Source of the DNA: Paragordius varius
Taxonomy: Eukaryota; Nematomorpha
Assembly (NCBI GenBank): GCA_964247055.1
Contig: OZ176051.1
Span: forward strand, 14,632,001 to 14,696,000
Direction of reading: 5' to 3'
Length of the DNA: 64,000 nucleotides
Part shown: one piece after another, positions 50,336 to 59,300 of the stretch
Layout of the letters: each line of letters starts with the position of its first letter
Position numbering within the stretch: position 1 is the first letter of the stretch
Made by a program: the position numbers and the translations under genes
The notes under the pieces: model-generated
The model's input: only the letters and a program-made list of their open reading frames with translations
Database searches by the model: none
What the model was told of the DNA's origin: nothing

Positions 50336-53300
50336 AACTTAGAGATTCCCTTACCCATGATGACTGAAATTTTTATTGATAAAGAGATAAAGTAACATTT
50401 TATGGATTTTAACTATTTAAATGACATATCATTTGCAATTCAAGAGTGGCCTCATTTCAAGTCGGACCTTAAAATTTTAGTTTTGATTTAACCATAATTT
50501 TGCATTATTTTTATTATTTTTTAATCTAATTTTCTATATAATTACATATTTATTAATTTAAAAAAGAATTTATTCAAAAAAACACTTTTTTATTACAAAC
50601 TATTTTTTTCAAATTCAACAGAATTAATTGTATATGTATTTTAATGAAAAACATAATTAATAACCCACAAAACTTTTATGTTTATAAATTACGTAAATCT
50701 TTAAAAAATGAAATAATAGAAGATATAAGGTTTCCAAATGATTAAAGATGGATAATGTAAAGTTTATGTTAAATAAAGAAAATAAATTAAAAATGATAAA
50801 GTAAATGATGAGACACAATTTGATTAAAAAAGTCAAAAAGAAAAAAAGTTAAAAAGCCAACTTGAAGTGTTGATGATACTCTTGACGTGCAAATGGTATA
50901 TGCAATACAAACATATATATATATATATATATTATCATTTTACAAATATTCAGTAGTAATATAAATAAAACATAATAATCTATGTACTAAAACGTACATC
51001 CTCAACCTAGGATATAAGCTTAAATTGAATTGAAACCGGTTAAAATCAGTTAAACTACCCTGGCTCCAAAAACAACAATTAAGAGCACCCTGATTTTATG
51101 ATTTATACATTGGAAATGTGATATAAAAATTATATTTTTAACATATTTTACATTAAATAGACTATAAAAACGCAAATCCCGCCTAAATTATATTCAAGAG
51201 CATTGCTAAAAACTAAAAGTTTATTATTTTTAATAAATATCAAATGGAGTACATTTCAAGGATAAGGGCAAATTTTTACTTGAAATAAAATTTTTTATTT
51301 TTATATATAATATTTATAAAAATTTGCCCGGAAGATGTAATCTCAAAAGTTTAAATACTTTCTTTAAACAATGTTTTAATTTAAATTTTCTTGATTAAAC
51401 ATATTTATCTTGTTTTGATAAAAAAATCTTATTGGTATAAAACCCTAAATCGGATAAATCTTTGAGTGTGATATTATTACCAAATGCTCTTAAATAATTC
51501 GTAAATGACACAATAATAGGTAAATTTAAAATCAAAATTAGATTGACTATCACTTATCTCAACTGGTTACTCCCTGAATCTAAAGAGTCCGTTTATAGGT
51601 TTTTAGCATAAATTTTTTAACTTTATTTATGAACTTACTCAAATATTTATTATAAATTATAACTAAATTTGTTAATGTGTTAAATTTTAACAAAAACACC
51701 TTAATATGTTACAGTAACCAATTTTAATTTCATGTGTTTACCAAAAATTTTAGCTTATTTTAACAAAGTTATTTAAAGCAAATAAATTTTAGTGTCACAA
51801 AAAAAACATTATCGACTAAAAGCATGGATGATAATATCTATTATAATTATTTTTTATATACAATTTGAATGATTATTACTATATAATATCTAAAATAATT
51901 ATTTTTAAAATCGAAAACCATTTTTTTGGAACCGTGTTTTGCAAAATTCTAATACCATTTCTGGGAAATTTACATTTTCAAAACCATCTTGTTTCCACCA
52001 ACATTGTGAGAATCAAGATTTTATTTTAGTTTTAGTTTTTTTACAACAGGCCGATCCTACCTCCAATCCTTCGTTCCGTTAGTCCTCATTTTTATTTACA
52101 AATTTTTATTAACTTTTTTTCTTATCGTAAGAGTTTTGATTAAATAAATACAATTCTGACAACTAAACAAAGGGTCATATCCATGATTTTATAATGTCTC
52201 TTTTTTCATAATTTAGTGCTCATTCTATTGGTGCTTTTTTGGGCGCGATCGTGTCCCACGGATTTGAAATGATTAAAAGTTAGCCTTATTTTATTTAATA
52301 TTGTATCTAAAATAATTAAAGTATTTACAAAAGACATTTGTTTAGTGTTTACAATGATCGATCCCTTATATACAAAATTCATAGAAACTTTTCAAAACGT
52401 TGTTACCGTCATAGGGGTAATAATCATTAACCTGACTAGCGTTTTGGCTTAAAAAATTTGTATAAGTTAAAATTTATTTAGGGTTAATTTTCTTTTTATC
52501 GAGTATAGGGGACCACTAAAAGTTTCAAAATAATGACATTAAAATTCGTATATTAGGAACTATATTTAGTTATCATAATAATCCATAAAACTTATTTTCC
52601 CAAAGATAACTCGCGTAAAAATCGTTAGTTTGTCTTGTCTACTATACGGTAAAAAGGAAATTAATTCAATTCACACTCCATCCATTATTTGATTTGTTTA
52701 TTGCATTTTTTGATAAGATTACGTTTCGAAATTTGTAAATCTAAAAATCTTAAAGTTAGTTTTATTTGATTGTAATTAAAAAACACTTTAAAAAAATAAA
52801 AATATAATATAAAAAAGAATTAATGGCTAATTATAATATTTTTGGCGACGAATAAAGCAATAGGTAAAAAACAAGATCAACCAATCATTATTGCTAAAAC
52901 TATAACTTGATTTTCCATAAATAAAAGTTTAACTTTCCAAATTATTTAGAAATAAATTAAATTAAAAAACGGGAAAGATGTTTGACTACATATATATATA
53001 TATATATATAGTATGCATTTTAATGGTTACTTATTTTACCGGCAATTCGCAACACAGTAGTGTCTGAAAAAATAACAAAATGTTAAATTAATTCCTTTCT
53101 TTTCCATAAACTCCTATGTTGCAAATCGCCTAAATATTGTGTGAAATAAGCAACCATCAAAATGCATACTGTATATGGGTGAAATGCAACAATTTAAACT
53201 ATATTAACATGATATGCCAATTATTATGGTTTTCATAACAATAAAAATCCCTTAATTAAATTAAATATATGCTTAATCTTAACCAAAAAATATTAACTGA

Positions 53301-53690
53301 TTGAAAAATGTAAACACTTTTTCATATTAACTCATTCATTTGATAATTAATTACTATACTATAATAGCGTTTGGTGGTGATGATCTGATGGAAAAATTTA
53401 CGAATTATATGGCTCCTTTGGTACCCAATAATAAATCATACCATAGGGTATGATTGTTTGTTTATTTATATGATAATATAGGATCATCATTAAAAAGTCG
53501 TAATTCGTTAAACGACATTGATATAAAAATCGATTAAAATGCTATATTTTTATTTTAAAAAATATTAAAAATATATTTTAATTAAATTATTTAGATATAA
53601 TTAAATATTGTTAAAACATGCACATTCTGGGTGTTGATTAAATTAAAATTTTACTATTCTATTTATAGAATTAAATGAATAAATAATTTA

Positions 53691-53744
<54 letters not shown>

Positions 53745-56267
53745 TAGTGGGCCAAATCAAAATATAGTTTATTAATATTTTTGGTAGGGAAAGACACCAA
53801 TTTACGGAATCTAAAAAAATGGAGGTACCGTTTCATATAGGGATAAGAGCCCAAAAAACAGTTTTAGATCATCGGCTGTTTTTGATTTTGTTATGAATCA
53901 ATAACATTAGACAATAATGTGTGTCCATAGGCTTCGATATTTTAATATGCGACAAATTTTTGAAATAAATTGTTTATATGGAGTTTTCGTTAATTGAATA
54001 TTTGTCTAAAACACTGGCTCATTTTTATTAAAATTAAGTTATTATTTAACCTGTTCGATTGGATGGCATATAAACTTGTTAATCAAAGAACTTCAAAAAT
54101 ATATTGTCAAGTTGTGTTTACTCAGAAGAATAATATTTAAATATTTTATTATATTTACTTAAAGCTCAAGTATATACTGTGCCAGTTCAGGTCCCAAACG
54201 GTTAAATTACCTATCTTTTAGATCAAAGGATAAGCTAATATGCATCTAAGTTTTGACACTGTCCAAATCCCATAATTTTTACGAAATTTTCGTAATACTT
54301 TTGATTCTTTTTAAAAAAATCTGTTAAATCACAACCCAAGCTTATTGAAAACAAGTTTAAAAAATATTGCATGTTTAGGCCAGTGGTATTCACCAAAAAA
54401 ATTTGACGGGCCAAATAAAATATATTTTTTTTCCGAGGGCCAGGAACCTAATAATGGCAAATATTCTATAGCTATTTGACACATATAGACATATTTATAC
54501 TAAATCAGCACAATAAATTTTTTGCGGATCGCATTTAAATCCAGCTAAAAACTCGTTTTGCACCATTTAAAAAATTAAAATATTTCGTTAACATTTATTT
54601 TGATATTAACCAATAATTTTTGACAAATATGCTTCCGCCTCATGACAGGCCAATCTTAATAGGTCGTCCATATGATCATCGGTTTAGCGATTTCTGTATG
54701 TATGCTTGACATGCTTCTTTTTTGAATATGCCGTCTCACACGTGTAAGTTGAGGAAAAAACAATTAGGATGACTTGAGCATATTTTTTATATTTTCATAT
54801 TTATTTGGCACATCTTACCAAAACTCTACATATATTTCTTCTCTACGATTCTCCTTGAATATAGCCTCCAAATTAGAATAATTTATTAAATCTACGAATT
54901 CTTTAATGATATGCGCCTGATCAAAACCGAAATGCTCAATTTGCTTAATATTGGATATCCATATGCCATGGATTTTCAACGAGTTTTAAGCAATTTAATA
55001 TTTCTTAATTCTTGAAATCTGAATTTCATCTCATTAAAATGTTATATGATTGTCTATTATTAAATTAATCTTCACGGTAAATTCCATATTTTCTTTATGA
55101 ATAGATTTAAGTGTTGGAAAATATAGGAGTTATTTATAAAATTTTGTTTATATATTATAAATTTTTCGTCAAACGCAGATATTTTATTAGCGAATTTAGT
55201 TATTATTTTGCTCCCTTGAAGACTTGTTTAAAAATACTAAATTTATAGGTAATGTCGCAAAGGTAGGCTAATAAAACCCATCATTTTATCAATTACCCCG
55301 TCATACTTTCTGTTTACTTCTATAAATAAAAAAATTTCATGCCTTAAAACAAAAAATCTATTTATTTTTTGTCAACGGTTTACAAAAGAATATCATCAAC
55401 TGTGGATATATTTGAATTTTGAATTTACGGCGGTTGAATACTCTGTCGCAGATGTGGTTATCAATATCCTATCGTTTCTTTTCTAATGATTTTCTGGTAT
55501 TATATGAAAATGATGTATTGTAAATTGTCTGTTTTTATTTAAAACGACAAAGAATTTTTCTTCCCATTCTTTTCTAAGGGTGCGATTTTCATCGGATAAT
55601 TTACGTTTTTAGCATTAGATGTCATTCTTTAAATTTGTGTTTAAATATTATGTTATTTTTTTTAAAATATTAGGAATATAATTCTAATTATGCATCAAAA
55701 AACAGGTCGAAATTTAATGAAGTTGACTTGAAAAATATTTTATGGAAAGTTTTAAAAAATGATGCAGGATAGCAATGAAAAGAATATGTTTATGCAAGTT
55801 GGGGTGAAAGGCTGCTTAAATACAAAAAAGAAATTCAATAATTCCAAATAGAAAAGAAAATACAGCAGAAACAATGTGTGCCAAAATTTTGAAATCATTT
55901 TAATTAAGGAAATTTTTCTCCATTTCAAATTGGGTAAAATACCAAAATAAAATCTAAAGAAAATAAATTAAAATTATAGTCGAAAATTAGTTTATGTCTA
56001 TTTTAAAAATTCATCGATAAAAATAAAAATTTGGTCATAGGGCAATTTTAAAGCACTCTTAGGGCCCTGTGCCGCGGTTTGAGTATCACTGGTTTAGGCT
56101 ATTGTGATCATAAGTATTCTATAACAATTCTTATAGGCTGGCTTCTTCAAATCCATTTGTTAGGATTATTCCTTATATGCAAACACTATATTGATGGAAT
56201 AACATCTACGATTCCTAGGGCTCTAAATCAATAATTATAATAATATAAATTAAAAATTTGTTAAATA

Positions 56268-56304
<37 letters not shown>

Positions 56305-59300
56305 CATTTATAGAACAAACAAGCATTAGTCTATTATTATCCAGATCTTATGCCTACCTTTTTAACCATTTCTGTAATTGATAAGGTATAATTATTATTG
56401 ATACAATTTATTTATAAACTCTCCAAATACTAAAAAAAATTTTACGTTTCCATAACAAATATTAAGGTTCGTTTGTACGTATTGAAAATATTTAAATTGG
56501 ATATAAAAAGTATGAAAAAATATTTTTGGGGTGTAAAACACAGTAAAGAGAAGCAAGCACTATTATAGGCCCAATCTGTATATTAAATATGGCTAAAGGA
56601 TTAATTAATTTACATATCAGTAGCTTTATATGAGATTTTTCATTTTCATTAGCATATTTAAATTTAAATGATATTAAAAAAGCCTCCAAAATTATATAAT
56701 TTATTAAAATAAATATTAAACCGTTGTACGGTGGTACATTTTAAGGAAGTAATTATTTTTATTAAAATTTTTTTAAAATATGTTTGCTTGTTTATTTATT
56801 TTAGACTTTCCAACATTTTTATCCAAGAGATGGCGACGTAAAACCTTACAAGGCTGGATATTTGAAACATTTTACCAAAAAACAACTAGTTCATATATCT
56901 TATGCTCAAGTACGCATTTAAAAGATTGATAACTTTAAGAACATAAAATTGCCTTTTTGGTTTTATTTGTGGAGAACAAAATAAAATATATTTTTATTTA
57001 TAAGCTAAATAAATAAACTTATTCTAAATATCTATCCCATCCTGACTAATATAATTTTGAAAGCTTTTTATATTTGGATATTAAATATGTCATATAAGCG
57101 TACAAAAGGACTCAAGTATTTCAATAAAACAATGTTTTCAAACAGGGTTACGCCCTCAAATAGAGCCGTATATTCTTTAAGTTTAATGGGAAGGCGCAAC
57201 AAAAATGTTAAGTATTATTTTACAGGATAGTTTTTGGATATGAAATTATCTTAAGATAAACTTAGAATATCAAATTTTGATTATTTAAGTGTGGCGTTTT
57301 TGCTAATCTATTTACCTATAATACTTGTGTTAATTCACTTTTAGAATTTATATATCGACTAATAGAGTTAGGCTGACCGGCTAAAACTAATAACCGGTTT
57401 GGTCACATTGAAATGAAGAGGAATCAAAAAGAAATGATTTTCAATTTTTAAAAAAAATAAAATTTCACGTTTCAGCATTTATGAAAGGACATGATATTAG
57501 TGTTTTCAGTTATTATAAACTGTCACAGTTTGGGAATGCTCTATTCCACTACTTTAACCTATCTATCCGTAATTTATAATATTTTTGATTTACATATTAT
57601 TAATTGGAGGTAATTTTTTTATAAAATTGCAAAGAATGAAAAAGAATTGCATAAGAAATATAAAGTGGAAAGAATCAGTGTCATTGTAAATTGTTAAAGG
57701 GTCGTTTCGACTTATGAAATCATGGACCTTATATGATAGAGAGCCCCCCGCCCTTTAACATAGAGAAATTAGACGAAAAGCAGCTTCAATGTTGGAAATA
57801 TCATTAAGAAGCATGATTGTATTTTGGCTTAGTGAGTGCGCAGATTGGATACATATATTCTAAAATAATCTTTGCGCATTTAATTATAAATGATAAGTGA
57901 ACTTTAAACATATTTAGAGTATGCATTTTAATTGTTGCTTATTTCACACTATAGAAGGTCTTTTTGCAAAGTAATGTATGGAAAAAACAACAAAATATTT
58001 ATAAACAATTATTTCCTTCCTTTTTCCATATACTCCTTTGTTGCAAATTGCCCTACTAAAGAAATAAGCAACCATTAAAATGCATACTGTATTTAGAAAG
58101 GGTTTAGTTATGACAAAATATCATTAATTTAAAACCCTTATTTATGTAACTCCTCTAATTTTTTATCATTTTTAGATTTGGTGCCATTCGAGTCCTCCAC
58201 ATCCCGACTTAGAAAAATATTACTCTCGAATGTAATTATTTTCTACATAGAATTAAAAAAACTAATTTTGTTCTTTTATTACATAAACTTATTTCTGTGG
58301 CATTTAATCGTATATCAATTTTATATAAATTGGATAATGTGATAATTAATTTTTTAAAAAATAATTTAGTTTGACATTATTAATTACCCTTAATTAAGCT
58401 ATACCAAATTAGAAAAAAGCTTAATATTAAATAGAAAGACATCGAATCAATTTTAATTCTTTGAGATATACAGCAAATTTTAAAATTCGACAATAATAAA
58501 TATCTCAACATATAAATTTATCACTATCTCACATTTTCTGTTTATATTACAAGGCCTGATGGTATAGTAGGTAGGGCGACGGACTCTAACTCTGCGTGCC
58601 AGAGTTCGAACCCCGAAACTACGCATTTTTTCCATCATCACTGTCAGCCCTGGACAGGCGAGTGTTAAAGCCTTCACATGTCCGGATACAATTTAAGTCC
58701 TTACCCTTTAATAAAAAAGGAAAAAAGAGACTCTAAACTGTAATATTTTTATTTATTTTATTACATGATACGACTAAAGCATGTATACTGTACGAATCGA
58801 TTGCAGACACAAGGTAAAAATAACTAATTTTTTCAAAAACAACCATGTCGTTGTAAAATCATAAATAGAGATGCAAATTGGTAAACCAACTCATATGCAA
58901 TTAAAATTATAAATACACAGTTAGTATCAGTCAAAATTCAAAAAATAAGTGGTGGTCTTATTATTGCAACATTCTACGTCCTTTTCTAGATACAACGGCG
59001 CAGCCATACTCAATGCGCACAATAGAAAAACGTTCAGATGTAATGGCACATCAAATGAAAAACCTACCATATCTACACCCAAACCTCGAACTCAAGACAC
59101 TGCAGTTTTACAAAGATTAAATGCAGAAAATATTAATGTACAAAATGCAGGAAACATACAACAACTTCAAAACCAAAAAGCAATTGCACAAAAACCTGAG
59201 GCAATGAATCCGCAGCCCCAAAACCCAATAGGATCCGGTGTAGCTGGAAAAAATTGCAGAAACATAAGCACTTCAGCTCGTACCTCAAAGGCAGAAACTA

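Noticed and set aside
58552-58625. A functional tRNA gene
   Set aside because: The acceptor arm does not pair and the T stem has only two of five pairs, so I call it a tRNA-like SINE or pseudogene.
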